Notes: generated by a model from the sequence alone, not told the origin. Counted from the stretch's first letter, positions 11,392-23,350 are shown. The stretch is DNA of 64,000 bases from Zhengitettix transpicula (GCA_037074705.1 CM073592.1:53180129-53244128); one strand, 5' to 3'. A program made the numbers and translations.

Positions 11392-13369
11392 TTTTTTTCG
11401 TGATAACGCACAATATTAAATTCAAATCCATTAAGTGAATCGCAAGACGGTGCTTTAAAATCTAATAAATCTAAAATAATGTGGTTTTGTGGGTATGATA
11501 ATTTAAAGACGTGCTGAAACAACATTTGTCTACGAAGTCAAAAGCCTCTTCTAGTAGCAGCGAGTCCGAGAGTGAAACAATATGCTATGCAGGATCGTCG
11601 ATTAGGTATGATACCGATTCCTAATTTTACAAATGCATTGGATAAGTGTATGCAGTCCTACATGAAGAACATGAAATACATCCAGTTTTAGGGATTTATC
11701 CAAATACTAACCCGCGCAACACAAGACTGCGCGGGTAGAAAACTGCCGCAACGTAGGTCTATGCTAATACAGGGAAAGCGTTATATTTTCAGGAATTGTG
11801 ACAGAGTCAGATTCACATCCTATTTATCAGTGTTACAACGAAACATCTATATGTGTTATGTAAACACGACAGTTGCTAATAGTGGTCAAGTTTTGAAAAA
11901 ACGGAAGAGTAACCAAATAGAATATTTCTGGAGAGAATGAGGACTGCATCTTCGTAACGTCTTAAGGAACTTCCAAAAAAATAACCACATTTTTCTGGAC
12001 TTGTTCTTTTCAATCAACTCATAGTTATATTTCATCAAGACATCAAATTAATGATTTCCTTCGTAACAATTTAACTTGCTCCATTTCTCGTGACAAACCC
12101 TGTTTGGCTTCTTATCCAACTTTCCTTGGTCGTATATTTCTCGGAAGAGTCGCACTTTTCAATTGGGAAAAGGGCTATGTGTTTTTCTTGGCTGTAGGAA
12201 CCGGGCGTAGAAGTTGTGAAAAGAGTATCTACAGGTATATCTACAGGTATGTTGAGTATAAATAACTATAATCTTTCGGAAGTAATTTGTCTGTAAAATA
12301 ATCATAGAACATCGTAATTATTTACAGGATATAAATTCTTATATATTACTTAAATTTGAACTACTTACATATAATCCAATTACGTTCTCTGTGTTAATTA
12401 TTTATCTTATTTATTACAAAGACCGAGTGTATTATGCAAATTTTCAATGTACTTGTATTAATTACATAAAATTCGGAAATCAATACTTTGAATTAATTAT
12501 CAGCTAAAAAATAATTTATTCCATTTAAATTTCTCAAAATATTGTATTAAAAGACTTTCCAACAGAAAGTTTCATCGTGCACGTTGGTGTACGATAATAT
12601 TTGTCCATCCTTAGTAATTCATACCTTCCAATATTGAATAAAGTTTTCATACAATATTGAGTTTAATGTATTAAATTACATGATATGGTATTAAAATGTA
12701 AACGATCTCATTCAAACTAACTTTCAATTTATCTTACCTCATTTACAGAATTTTAAAAGCATTTAAATGTCAATAAACATAAAACCTTTATTTCCATCAG
12801 GAAGGCCACAGAATCTTTGATTATTTACCTCGCTATGAATATAGATATTTCTTTGTAATTGATGGAATATTTTACACATAAATAGTCACTGACAAAATCG
12901 ATGTCGGAAAACTACTTGAGTGTAATTCCTTTGTCTATGATATAGGAGAAACAATTCAATGCCATGGATGTCGATAGAAAACGAATTACATGAATTGTAA
13001 GCAAAATATTTTATATAAAATCCCATACAAACGTTCTCATATTTATTCCTTTTATTAGGTATTATATTTACTGCTATTTTCGGCCACGATGTAATGTTTC
13101 AGGAAAAAAAATTAATTTTTAGAACTTTATTTATATAATTTTTTAATTGCACAAATTAATTAAAATAAAATGGCTTCGAATTAAAATACATACAATGGAA
13201 TCTCTCATTATAATATACTATGTACATTCATCAAAGTACTGTTCTTTCATAAACTTTTCGTATGTAATCGGTTAGAAATCGTTTTTAAGAGATGTATGAA
13301 GTACTCTGTTTAGTTAGATACGTGATTGAAAACATTAATCTCAATTACGACGTCAATTGTTTCAATTTT
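11392..13369. other. AT-rich sequence, nothing recognised
   Basis: Gene-free. A short tandem ATCTACAGGTAT duplication near 12228-12250 is the only local structure noticed. Confidence 0.5.
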
Positions 13370-13660
13370 AAGTGATATAGTGCTCGATTTTTCGTCGTTG
13401 TTTTATATTTGAATGGGTAATTTGAGAAAGTATTTAGTGGCGCCGTAATAAAGCTGCCAAGTGTCGTTTCGCCCCGAACTGCGTTGTGACATGCCCGAAT
13501 TTATTCCTTTCGTCCATTAATGGTAACTCATCACGCGAGCTCGTTTTGATAACCTATAACTCAGATTCATGGCGCGTGAGCAGAAAATATCGAAATTATA
13601 CGTCACCCTTATATCAGGTACCAGATAACTCACTCGCAGTTTTCCGAAGATAATCTTTCC
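13370..13660. promoter_or_regulatory. High-complexity island, candidate enhancer with a Caudal/posterior-Hox-like word
   Basis: A block of balanced composition in AT-rich DNA. On the minus strand, 13453-13441 reads CTTTATTACGGCG, which contains TTTATTAC, a Caudal/Abd-B-class binding word. TCCATTAATGG and GCGCGTGAGC follow nearby. No coding frame or repeat identity was found. The binding-site reading follows from known homeodomain preferences; function is inferred. Confidence 0.35.
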
Positions 13661-15079
13661 ACCTAGCAAACATTCTTCAAATTAAATAGACTCAAACATA
13701 AGTAATACAAATTACAATAAACTGTGAAACCAGGTACAAGAAATTAATTTTATATTCATAGTAATATTAAATCATTTATTAAAACATATATATTCAGAAT
13801 ATTATATTTTTATAATTTATAAATAAATATATGAGAGTTTAATGTAATCATAATTGTCTAATAAGTTCTGCTACTATTGACGCTCTGATTTTGAACATGA
13901 GAGTAGAAAAGTTTTAAGAAGTCTACAATCAAAATCAAACGAAAATGTAATGGACTTCTTAAACATATTGGAATAAATGTTACAAATTACTTGAAAGGTA
14001 TGCAGATATTAGTACCTTTCAAATAAAATAAATAATATATAAAACATTGTAATATAATATTTTATAACAGAAATGTGTTGACTAAAAATATTTTAACAGC
14101 TCTTTTATAAGGAAAAATTTACAAAATTATATGATTAAAAAATAATTAACTATATGTACAAATTTAGAACGGCTGTTCTTTGTAACCTAAGATATTATGT
14201 TTAATAGTGCAAATAATGTATTTCGGTTCGTTACACTTAATTTATGAGAATATGTTTCACAGACATAATTATTTGGCCTGCAAGTATCAAATGTCAATGT
14301 TTCGATGAATTTCTGATTGATCCATTTTATAACAAACTTAAAATCTGTGTTACACATATTTAATCATCATCATGGAGACCATTATCATGTATTTACATTC
14401 TACAGCCTTTCTACCCAATGTATTTTCTTACAGAATAATTCTTAACCGTAGACGACTGGTATTTAAAAAAATGTTGGCTACAATCTTACTAAGTAAATAG
14501 GTGAAGTTTATAATTTTTAAATAAAAATTCATAACTTTTATTCCAAATCAATTTATAGTTCCTTTATTGACTTTTTAATTCAACTTTTCTATTGTAATTA
14601 AACTTAATATAACGAATTTTTGTAGTTTTCCTTATTTTATTACCTAAATGGCCATTAGAAATAAATTTTAAGCTGTATGATGTCACTTAACTCCATTATA
14701 TCCAAACCAATCTAAAAAATGTTAATTGATCTAAATATAATGATTTAGAAATTTTTTTACCAGAAAATTTATTTCATCTGAATCACACCAGTTTCTATTT
14801 CCTTTTATCAATTTAGGTAAACATAGTAGTCAAAATAGGTTCCTTCTTTTGAAAATAATACTTAACTCTTTTTGTTAGATATCAAGTACTAATTCCTGGA
14901 CTTATAAAACGAATTTTACGTCGGTTTTAGAGACTGGTTGGATTTGTAACATTTTACGTAAAGTTCAATAGCTAGTTAACCCCTACAAGAGTATTAACTA
15001 AATTTAATGTTTTTTATTGTTATCTAATCGCTTTAATACCAAATTTTAATTGTATTTTTATGCGATTTTACAATAAATT
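13661..15079. other. AT-rich sequence, nothing recognised
   Basis: Very AT-rich with no notable frame or repeat. If the minus-strand exon at 15127-15234 is real, this stretch would be its intron. Confidence 0.5.
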
Positions 15080-15126
15080 TTAGATATTTAATGTAAGAAT
15101 TTGGATTTTTGAGAAGCAATTTAATT

Positions 15127-15234
15127 CTAGCAACGTGTAGGGTACGCACTTTTCTTTGTGGAGGCGGGGATGTCCTCCACGCAGACCAGAAGCAACACGG
15201 CCGCAGCCAGAACCAGCGCCTTCGGCTTCATCAT
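15127..15234 (-). CDS. Candidate first coding exon of an unidentified secreted peptide (signal peptide)
   Basis: The frame starts at ATG-ATG (15234) with A at -3, preceded two codons upstream by an in-frame TGA, so this start is well defined. It begins MMKPKALVLAAAVLLLVCVE, a textbook signal peptide: two lysines, a hydrophobic core of about 14 residues, then a polar region continuing DIPASTKK. The frame closes at TAG (15127) after 35 codons. A splice donor resembling consensus (AAAA|GTGCGT, intron starting at 15149) would cut after residue 28 in phase 1, so the longer reading may simply run into intron. Neuropeptide and other small secreted precursors often place an intron soon after the signal peptide, but I recognise no family. 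No downstream exon was found between 15100 and 1. The CpG-rich sequence immediately upstream fits a promoter and 5' leader. Alternative: a chance hydrophobic frame in GC-rich DNA. Confidence 0.45.
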   Translation of the reverse strand: MMKPKALVLAAAVLLLVCVEDIPASTKKSAYPTRC

Positions 15235-15610
15235 CGTTCAGCTGGGAACACTTCGCTAAGGACACACGATCAGAGGCGTCCCGAGCCTACGAGCTGATTG
15301 GGGCATCGTAGCACCCTGTCCAAACACTCGCTACTAATTGAGAACGATGAGTGTCGAGTGTGGCCAGTATCAGAATTTGAATTCGGTGACGACTTTGGCG
15401 CGGATCGCCGTCAGCAGCCCTGGTCCTGACAACGGGGAAGCCCTACTGCGCGCAGTTGCGAACAAGCGACTGTCGGCTGGCGCATCGCGAACTGCTGGCA
15501 GCGGGGGTGGCGACGGTGGCGCCTACCCACGGCTGCGCCAGGGGCGCGTGCGCACCACCCCCACCCCCAATGCAAATTCAGGTGCTTCTGACATCTCCAC
15601 AGCAAATACT
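15235..15610 (-). promoter_or_regulatory. CpG-rich island, likely promoter and 5' leader
   Basis: The most CpG-rich stretch of the window. It contains GGGGCGCGTGCGCACC (about 15540-15556), which resembles the NRF-1/Ewg-type palindrome GCGCATGCGC common in promoters, and a C-rich run just beside it. It lies directly upstream of the minus-strand signal-peptide frame. Open frames of 62-101 codons on both strands are expected from GC content and show no domain. The promoter role is inferred from composition and position. Confidence 0.4.
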
Positions 15611-15643
15611 CGGAACATTGTTGCACGTATCTATGTTACATAA

Positions 15644-18540
15644 TGCATTTAAATTTTACTTGCGAAAGATACTTTTATAATCTAAATGCCAGTGAAAGAA
15701 ACAGGCAAAAAATAAACCAATGCTAATTTATTAATTTACATAAACTACACATCTGTTGAATCAATTATGTACTTACCATAATTACATAATAAGAATATTT
15801 TACAACATATATCTTATTTATTTAAAAGCGTGAGTGATAAAATTTGTTTTGGACAAATAATTTATTAAAATGATAAACTCGAATCACTTAATGACTTCTC
15901 GTACACATGGTCAGCCATGATGTTGTAAATTACGATTTTTTTTCGTTTTGTGAAGTACCATTACTGAGTTTTACCTTGAATTGTATTCTTACACGGTGTT
16001 AAGATCAACTAAATTTATTGACTGAATTGCATTGGGTAATAAGTAATATTTAATATGTTTATGGTGGATTAGAAAAGTATCTGCACATGCTTCAGGATAA
16101 ACCTGATGAAAGTACCCCACGTTTCATCTGAAGACACGTTCATATTTACGTAGATCCAAAAGCCATTCGTTAATACATGTATTCAGATTAGACGTTGAAA
16201 ATTCAATGCAATGTTTAACGTTTTCTTCGATATCCTGTGTATCGTTAAGGCATAATAGTTGTCAGAGAGCTTCGTTAACAAATAATAATAATAAAAATAT
16301 TTTGAAATAATCTCATTCATGTTAGTATGAATAGTGAATATTGAACCAGACAAATGTGTTTTCGGAACGATGTAATTAATAAATTCATTTGTCTAGTGTG
16401 AAATGTACAGTTAAATGTAAGAATAATAAATTAAAGTATATAAATAAAATAATTCAATTAATGATTTTGTAAATAAAAGGCGAGAATAAAAGATAAAACT
16501 ACTGAATATAGCAAATATTTTAAATATAAGATTTTCATCTCGATCTAAGGTTTTTTCTGCTTTAGTTTTGCTTTTCTGTATTATCATACTTACATTTTTA
16601 CTCTTGTAATAAATGAATTTTTTATTATTATGCATTATTATTATTATAAATTTATTATTTATGCATTATTTATTATTATAAATGAATTTATTATTTTCGC
16701 ATTTCTTTATTATTTTAATTTTAGTATTTATGAGTAATTCATTTATATAATAGCGTACTTTTCATATTTATGGATGAAATAGTGTTTTGAACTATGGATA
16801 TCCTCTATAATGGACTAATGTAATTACATGTTTGTGAGGCTTTGTACGTGGCATGAACTTGAATTCCTGTTTTATTTTCCTCTGTGAAAGCTCAATTGTG
16901 ACTACTATGCTACTTCCCTTTGGAAGGTAATTCCTACAGTAATTAATTATTACGAAAAATATAGTTATGCCGGCTAGACAAATGTCAGAACGTAACCATA
17001 TTACAGAAACGTAATTATTATGTGTCCCTAGTGAGTGTAAAGTGAAGCTGTGTATTGTGCATTCAGCAGTACCTGAAGCTCCATGCTAGACAGGAAAATT
17101 GAGGTGTAAACTTCTAGAGATATATCCGTAATATAATACTTTTATATAAAGTGAATTTTTACACTTTGCTGGATAATTGCACGTTTTGTTTAAATATTCA
17201 ACAGACGAAGTCGTTTATGTAGTCGTAATAAAAAAGTCTCCTCAGTACCGGCGCGCGTTTATTCCTGAGTTTTTAGTTAAAACCCTATATGAACAATTAG
17301 TTATAGAAGCTGTTATATTTAAACTAACACCGCACCATATGTACATCTTAATAGTCAGGATCATAACTTTACAATACGAGCATGTAGAACAAGAACGTTC
17401 TCTTCTGACTGACTCAAAATTGTGTATAAAGATATACGATGGAACAAAAACATGGAGTGCAACTGTTTTCATGAACTGTTTTATCTAGTAGAATGCATGA
17501 AGTGTTCACTTTTGATGGGGCAATGACGACCTGCTCCCTTTCCTCTTGAAAAGAATGAGTACATGATGTCCTCTTGAAGATGGAATTACTCCTAGTCTCG
17601 TCGACACAAAGTTGCGTTTACAGAAGCAGACGACAAAAGCTGACATGAGTCATTCACAAGGAGAGATAGACGAAAAGGGGATAGTAGCGTTTACTCATTC
17701 AAGTCCCTTGTTTTTTGTTGTTGCTGTTTTATAACGTAGAGCAACGTTATGATCCACCTTCATTAAAAACATGAAATGTCTGACAAATTATAATATAATA
17801 CAATAAAAAAAGGGGATAACTAAATTAACTGATTATTCCTTTACACAAAAAAATTATCATGTAACAATTTCCATTTTAAATATAAAATTTTTGCGCTAAC
17901 AAAATTATTGATTTATTATAGTAATTCAATAACTTTTATTTATTTTTTATTTAATTTATTCTTAAAAGTTTGTAACAATTTCGTGTACTTCGTATTGTGT
18001 AATGGAATGTCTCAAAGATTCAACTTTCCTTAGTATGTGCTACATAAAGAATTTTAAATATAACCAAAGTTGATATTCGTGCCAGGAGTTACAAGTTACT
18101 AAATGATATACAAAAACGAAAATAGTTACTTTCGGATTAAATTTACCATGGAGTTATATCACGGAAGATACGAATATATTATTCTCTTTAAAATTTACTG
18201 AAAGTTATAAAATTATCATACTGAAATAAATAATAGTCTGCTTTCCCCTAAATATATTCCGCGAGCAACGTATTATGAGAGTAAAAGGCAGAAGCATGTG
18301 CCAGTTCTGTTATTTCAACCAGAATATATTGGTTTACCACTGAAATCCTATACTATAACAGAATTACTGAACTACTAACGTAAAACTACAGTTTACTAAA
18401 GAATTTAGAAAATCAAATTTTATTCCACCGTTTACAACCTAATAATATGAGATGACGTCACCCAACTGTCTGTCAATTCACACTTAATCTTAAAATTTAT
18501 TTTATTACATTTGTGACAGCCTCAGTCTTACGTACTACTC
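15644..18540. other. AT-rich sequence, nothing recognised
   Basis: Gene-free stretch. A 103-codon plus frame at 17177-17488 and its 76-codon antisense frame have no recognisable domain. The stretch near 16610-16700 is built of TTATTA/TTATTTATGCAT repeats. Confidence 0.45.
16612..16700. repeat. TTATTA-rich imperfect tandem repeat
   Basis: Repeated TTATTATTA and TTTATGCATTA units with a duplicated ATTATTATAAAT segment; low-complexity satellite-like sequence. Confidence 0.7.
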
Positions 18541-18555
18541 TCATCCAATAGTTTC

Positions 18556-18975
18556 ATGGAACCCAGTAACCTCCCAGTCCCCTCTGCCACCTACCTCGAG
18601 ATCACCTATATCAAATACTCAGCTTGTGTTCAACTACTCCGAAAACGTGTCACACAGAATTTTAATCTTATCAAAATCCTAAGCTCAAGAATCTGTCATC
18701 CTATATATATAAAAAAAACCTTCATCCGCCCTATAATAGATATAGCCACGTCACTTTTACTCTCTTCCCACCACGTCACCTTCAATCTTTAAGGACCCTG
18801 GACAGAAGAATCCACTGCTCATCTTCACTTCATACATCCATCGCTCAACCTATCCAAACACCATCATTTTCAAATTTCCTCTGTCCACCAACGTCTTGTC
18901 TCTTTCTTCGAGCATCTTAAAAAATATCCCAGAAGTCCTATCCACCTTCTACTATATTATAAGCTTTGGACGTAA
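18556..18975 (+). pseudogene. LINE reverse-transcriptase ORF, C-terminal relic
   Basis: One frame reads from 18556 to TAA at 18973-18975 with a single in-frame stop (18790-18792). Residues about 38-45 read NLIKILSS and residues about 51-68 read YIKKTFIRPIIDIATSLL. This pair matches the thumb-side region of Jockey/CR1-type LINE proteins, where a NLLKIL-like stretch is followed by an (Y/F)...RP-(I/V)-(I/L)-(D/E)-Y-(A/G)-S block. After the stop the same frame continues to HQRLVSFFEHLKKYPRSPIH, resembling the conserved region near the end of such ORF2 proteins. The frame also reads open for some codons upstream of 18556. The 5' part with the catalytic motifs is missing. It is an inactive fragment; the exact clade is not certain. 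Confidence 0.7.
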
Positions 18976-19600
18976 ACACCTATACTGCGGAAGCCATCCA
19001 CCATCACCTATACAAAAAATAGAAATAGAATAAACTAAATGTGATTAATAATATTTCTCATCTGCTCTTGCAGTGCAAAACATTTTCCGAAAGAAAAATG
19101 TAGACAGCTAACCACAATTATTTTTTACGGAATATTTTTTAATATTTAAATTTTACAGTAGTATAAGAATTATAATAATTTACATCACATTTAGGAGAAA
19201 CTTGTCTAAGAGCACGGCGAGTGATTTTTCTATTTAATAAAACCGGGTTAAATTTTAAATTTAATGGTAATATTGGAATATTTATTGGGTGTTACATTGT
19301 CCCTCAGGCGTAGAAATGCGTCTACACTGGTTTTATACTCTACATCGATACTTCCTATCCTCTGAAGGAGTACAGAATTGTGTACTGCTTTTTTTCACAC
19401 TTTCCGTTTTGAAGTATCTTTCTTCCTTCATATCCATCATTTATGCATTTTTTTATCAAAATGAGACGTTGAAATACGCGAAATAAATTATATCAATATA
19501 AAATATGATCAAGATTTTTTTAAATAAAATCAGTTTTAAACAATATTTGGGTCTACTGTATTAAAACTCGAAATATTTACAAAAATATTTTTTTATATAG
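18976..19600. other. LINE 3' tail and AT-rich spacer
   Basis: The first 60 bases after the LINE stop codon run into an A-rich tract near 19012-19035 that may be the element's tail. The rest is AT-rich with no recognised feature; a 65-codon frame at 19289 looks accidental. Confidence 0.4.
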
Positions 19601-20030
19601 TAACTAACTGGTTGCAATGCGTTGCCTTGGTTTTCATAATTAAACTATGTGATATCTATAACCCCGGATTTAACTCTTATCTCGGTGCTTTACGAGTTAT
19701 TTTTATGTAATGACCCTCCACCCCAACCCGTAAGGGTGTTCCTCTCTAATACAGAAAGTAGTAAAAATTATTACACAAAAAACAGACAGAAACACCATGA
19801 ATTTCTTCGACCCCATATAATATTTATTCGTCGCAAATATCGGCTGATTTAGCATGTTTGGAAATATATACCCCCACCCCTGGGGGTCGTAGTCGTGTCT
19901 AGTCCCCCACAGTTCCTTTTTGGTTCGTAAGATTTGGTGAAATTTTCTCCACTTAGATTCCTTGTTATAAATTAAGCAGATTTCTTTAACGAAGGTATTA
20001 GATTCAACACCAGTAAAATGAACTACAAAT
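19601..20030 (+). repeat. Diverged interspersed repeat, copy 2 (partner at 2134-2575)
   Basis: It aligns with 2134-2575 in the same orientation and block order. It begins TAACTAACTGGTTGC where copy 1 has TTACTAACAGGCTGC. The GC-rich middle reads CCCCCACCCCTGGGGG, where copy 1 has CCTCCCTCTTGGGGAGG. The class is unknown. Confidence 0.75.
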
Positions 20031-20234
20031 ATTTTTAAAAAACTAGAAGAGTTGACTAGTTGGTAAATTTCAAAACTTAAGGATGGAATTTAAGACTTAT
20101 GCAGTTTTTTAATTGAAATTGAAATCTCAGGTAATGCACCTAAGAGGATGAGTTGGCCAGTATAAAGATTAAATTCAGTTGTATAAACGTTATTTATACA
20201 GGTAAACATTATTAGTTACTTATTCATATTTCAG

Positions 20235-20490
20235 TGAGGCATCACTGTTGTCTGCATTAGTCGAGGGATTGTCTCCAGTGGATACTCATCACTTCCGCCG
20301 AATGCCATTTGCAGGCGATCGAAAGTCGCTGTGGCAAATCAGTCGCTGTCATGCGCACTCCAGAAACGCAGACACGTAGTGACAATGTCTGAAGCTGAAA
20401 CCCGCTTCGAAACAATGGCATTAATTGTTTTCCATTCGCGTGAATGCGTTCAACGCCAACCATGCATCAGACAAAGATAGTATTTGGTTA
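20235..20490. promoter_or_regulatory. High-complexity island, candidate regulatory element
   Basis: Balanced composition in AT-rich flanks, with AATGCCATTTGC, GATCGAAAGTCGC and a TTCGCGTGAATGCG block. A 68-codon minus frame here carries no recognisable domain. No match elsewhere in the window. Confidence 0.3.
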
Positions 20491-20703
20491 CAAATGTTAC
20501 AGAATCCGTTTGAATATTTTAATCTATATGCAGAACAATTTTCAATTAGCGAAAAATTCAGGTTCATATCTGATACATTATTGTACACATTAAAATATAT
20601 AAAATTATCTGATTCACATATATTGTGTATTTAATGTACATAAATATTTTGGACAAATAAATATGAGGGACTTCTATTTTGGGTTCATGGCTCGTTTCCA
20701 TAA

Positions 20704-20853
20704 AAACATATTTATCAATATATGTTTTCCAAAATGATGAATACATTTTCTGAAGATATACAGTATGTAGACGACACAAGCATTTTAATATAGAATAAAC
20801 ACGATGCTTTAGAAAAAGTAGCTAATACTCTAGAAACGTTGGGTTTCAGATAA
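20704..20853 (+). pseudogene. LINE reverse-transcriptase fragment with YVDD motif
   Basis: The frame after TAA at 20701 reads a stretch ending EDIQYVDDTSILI, then TAG (20791-20793), then NKHDALEKVANTLETLGF to TAA at 20851-20853. YVDD at 20764-20775 followed by T-S-I-L/I is the catalytic motif C of non-LTR reverse transcriptases, and the A-L-E-K...L...L spacing behind it is typical of the helix that follows. The internal stop and lack of flanking motifs show a dead fragment. It is not simply the upstream half of the relic at 18556-18975, because motif C should precede the C-terminal region, whereas here it lies downstream in the same orientation. Confidence 0.7.
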
Positions 20854-21215
20854 TCACTTGTGAGAAAAAAATATTATTCACTTTAAAACAAAATTATAAC
20901 TGAGAAATCTGTGTCACTATATTAAAAATAGTTCATATTTATGAAGTTATAAATTAAATATCTTTAGGGTTGCAACGGAAAATAAATTAAATAACGAAAT
21001 TCAGAAAAATTCAAATACAAAATTCTTTTACGTTAATGTATTCTGTACTATGTTGTTCAGTGTTAATCTTCAAGAAAGTGTTGTTCTTCAATAACATCAT
21101 GCAGGTTTATTTTCAAACAATTTGTATTATTAATATTACATATGATTATATAAATCATGAATGACTTTTTGGATAAATCCAATTACACCGGGTACAATTT
21201 TAATACAAGTTAAAC
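20854..21215. other. AT-rich spacer, possibly decayed LINE
   Basis: Directly downstream of the YVDD fragment but with no further recognisable RT motif. Confidence 0.35.
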
Positions 21216-22065
21216 GAACAACTTAAACAAATTGTCAATAACAGAGATTAATTAAATACTATACAATATTATGCAGTTAAAATAAATTCTAATTAAAGAG
21301 GAACTAACCAATTTTTCTTAGCCATTCTTGCTATATTATTAATGTAAATAACATTCTGGTAATGCATTAATTCTTTAAATTTAGGGTATGATAAATAATT
21401 ATGGCGTTTTTACAATATCTGCAATTATTATGACAAATTACACTCCCTTAAAGAGCAGATTCTCTATAGACATATGAAGTAATACTAATATATTTATTAG
21501 TACTCCAATAGTTATGATGGTTTTGATATTATGTATTTATTAAGCACCATAAAATCAGTCAGAAAGTAAATTAAGAATTTTTGTCAATAAGCATACAATA
21601 AATTCCGACAAAATTAATGGAATTGGACGTAATCACAATAAACAAAATATAAACAGTTTAAAAATTTATAAACGAACTTAGTTTAATATAAATAAATCAG
21701 TAGACTGCAAGATTGATAAAAGATCTGAGTCAGAAAATAGTGTGTAGCAGTTGCTATCAGTTATATTCTGACTCGCCTCTCTAATAATATGTTACGCTTA
21801 CACTTATAAATAAATTAATATGAACTACGGTTCATTCATCAAGAATCTACGAAATTAACATTCATTGTTCTTTCTTCCTGTATTCTCATAAATGTTACAG
21901 AGAATATTATTAATCCCTATAGATACATGATTTTTCTGGTGTAAAAAATTGACAAATAATTTTTTATTATTTTATTTACAGGTCTTAAGTGACTTTTTAT
22001 TGGTACTCAGTTTGCCCTCGTCGGGATGCGAAGCAGCCATGATAACAAATATTACACAGCGATGT
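21216..22065 (-). repeat. Long repeat (family 2), copy A, inverted relative to 27064-27993
   Basis: Read on the minus strand it matches 27064-27993 over essentially its whole length, from ACATCGCTGTGTAATATTTG through blocks such as CCAATAAARAGTCA, TTAATTTCGTAGATTC, GAGAATCTGCTCTTTAAGGG and ATTACCAGAATGTTATTTAC to TTTAAGTTGTTC. Compared with copy B it lacks a stretch of roughly 75 bases near the first end that contains tRNA-SINE-like sequence. There is no long frame. The class is unknown; it could be a non-autonomous element or part of a larger one. Confidence 0.9.
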
Positions 22066-22209
22066 TTCGATTAATTTAATTGTCAGCCTAAAAGGCTGAA
22101 GACCTCTTCAGCCCAGAAGACGATGTCAGCGAACTCCATCGATTCTGGCTGTCACTTATTGTACTTGTATAAACTGCCGTTACTCTCAAGAATAAAAATA
22201 ACTTTCTGC
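22066..22209. other. Segment with a perfect hairpin next to repeat copy A
   Basis: At 22094-22113, GGCTGAAG and CTTCAGCC flank a 4-base loop. Read on the minus strand, the hairpin is followed about 30 bases later by GAAACATCGCTG at the start of repeat copy A. This may be the true end module of that element rather than unique sequence. Confidence 0.45.
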
Positions 22210-22322
22210 TTTTTTTAGGGTAACAGGCTACTTGAGGGTAATTCACGTTGTGGCAACACCCATTTAATAGCATAGGAAAGCGATTTGAAAGGGGGGGAGG
22301 TGCGGAAGGGTAGAGGAAATAT
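22210..22322 (-). mobile_element. Family 1 element, short 3' fragment
   Basis: T-run (22210-22216) then AGGGTAACAGGCTACTTGAGG, GGCAAC, TTTAATAGCATAGGAAAG and the GGTGCGGAAGGGTAGAGGAA block. It breaks off at about 22322, so only the poly-A-proximal hundred bases are present: a strongly 5'-truncated insertion with sense strand on minus. Confidence 0.85.
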
Positions 22323-23039
22323 TTGATACACGTCACAAATCTGTGATAATCCTCTATCTGACTGCGTCTACCACAATACGAAAACTAGGGGGGGAAACAG
22401 TTTGTCGAAATTGTGGAAACGTTTTAGTCCTAGTTTAGTTATTTATCGGTGAATACAAACATAATACACAAAATTCTACAACCGGTAAAATATTTAGTTC
22501 ACATTAGAGGTCTCCGTATAATATCAAAGATTGTTTTGATAAATTTTTTATAACTATTCTGTATGTTCATATACGTTACATGATTTCAATTCCAGGCTGT
22601 AATTTCAATAAACCACGTCATGAAGCTATTACCAATATCCATTTTTGTTTCCTACTATAACATATTTTACGGTAAAAAATTAATTAAAAATGCGTTAGTA
22701 ATGTTTTAATTTAATTTCATAAATCTTATTAATGCATGAAAATTTAAAATTCTCTTTCACTAGGTAAAAAAGAATTTTTTTATAGAGTTCTACCTTATAA
22801 ATTATTTTTCCCGTAGATAAAATCTTAGATATTCTAATACAATATTTATATAAGTTTATATAAACTTCTAGTTTTTGAACTCACTTTGTGTCTGATTAAT
22901 TGTTAATATACATTGAAATTATGTTAAATATAGCTTTTAGTCGTTGTTTCAGTTATTTTTAAAAGGCGAAGACTCTAAAAATAATTATTTTATAAATTTT
23001 AAACGTCAATTGTCTGTTGGCTACGTCCCAAGAAAATAA
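22323..23039. other. AT-rich sequence, nothing recognised
   Basis: A short GGGGGG-containing stretch near 22387 aside, no feature was noticed. Confidence 0.5.
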
Positions 23040-23350
23040 ACTTTTGAAATAAAGTTCTGTCGACTTTCCTCGGCGGAGAAACTACAGATGATTCCCTTCT
23101 CCACACTATGTCCGGCCATAGATATACCGCGTAATTAAATCGTCAAATTTCTATGTTTACTCTTCATGACCCCTCAGCCTATATGCTCCACGAAGCGTTA
23201 ATGCAAGCCGATTATTAGCTCATAGTCAGGCTGGCAACCTGGCTACACCAGGAGGCGATCTCGTTATTACTGCGCTAATGTTGATATATTAGTCCCCAAA
23301 ATTTGACGTTTCCAATCCGGTATTCCAATATATGTCGGTTTACTTGCGAC
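23040..23350. promoter_or_regulatory. High-complexity island, candidate regulatory element
   Basis: Balanced composition with CGCGTAATTAAATCG, GCCGATTATTAGC, CAGGCTGGCAACCTGGC (an imperfect inverted repeat) and GCGCTAATGTTG. The TAAT cores in a GC-richer context resemble homeodomain-bound enhancers. No frame or repeat identity was found. Confidence 0.35.

Noticed and set aside
22094..22113. Hairpin GGCTGAAG/CTTCAGCC as a bacterial-type terminator or microRNA
   Set aside because: The stem is 8 bp, too short for a microRNA precursor, and there is no bacterial context; it more likely belongs to the adjoining repeat.
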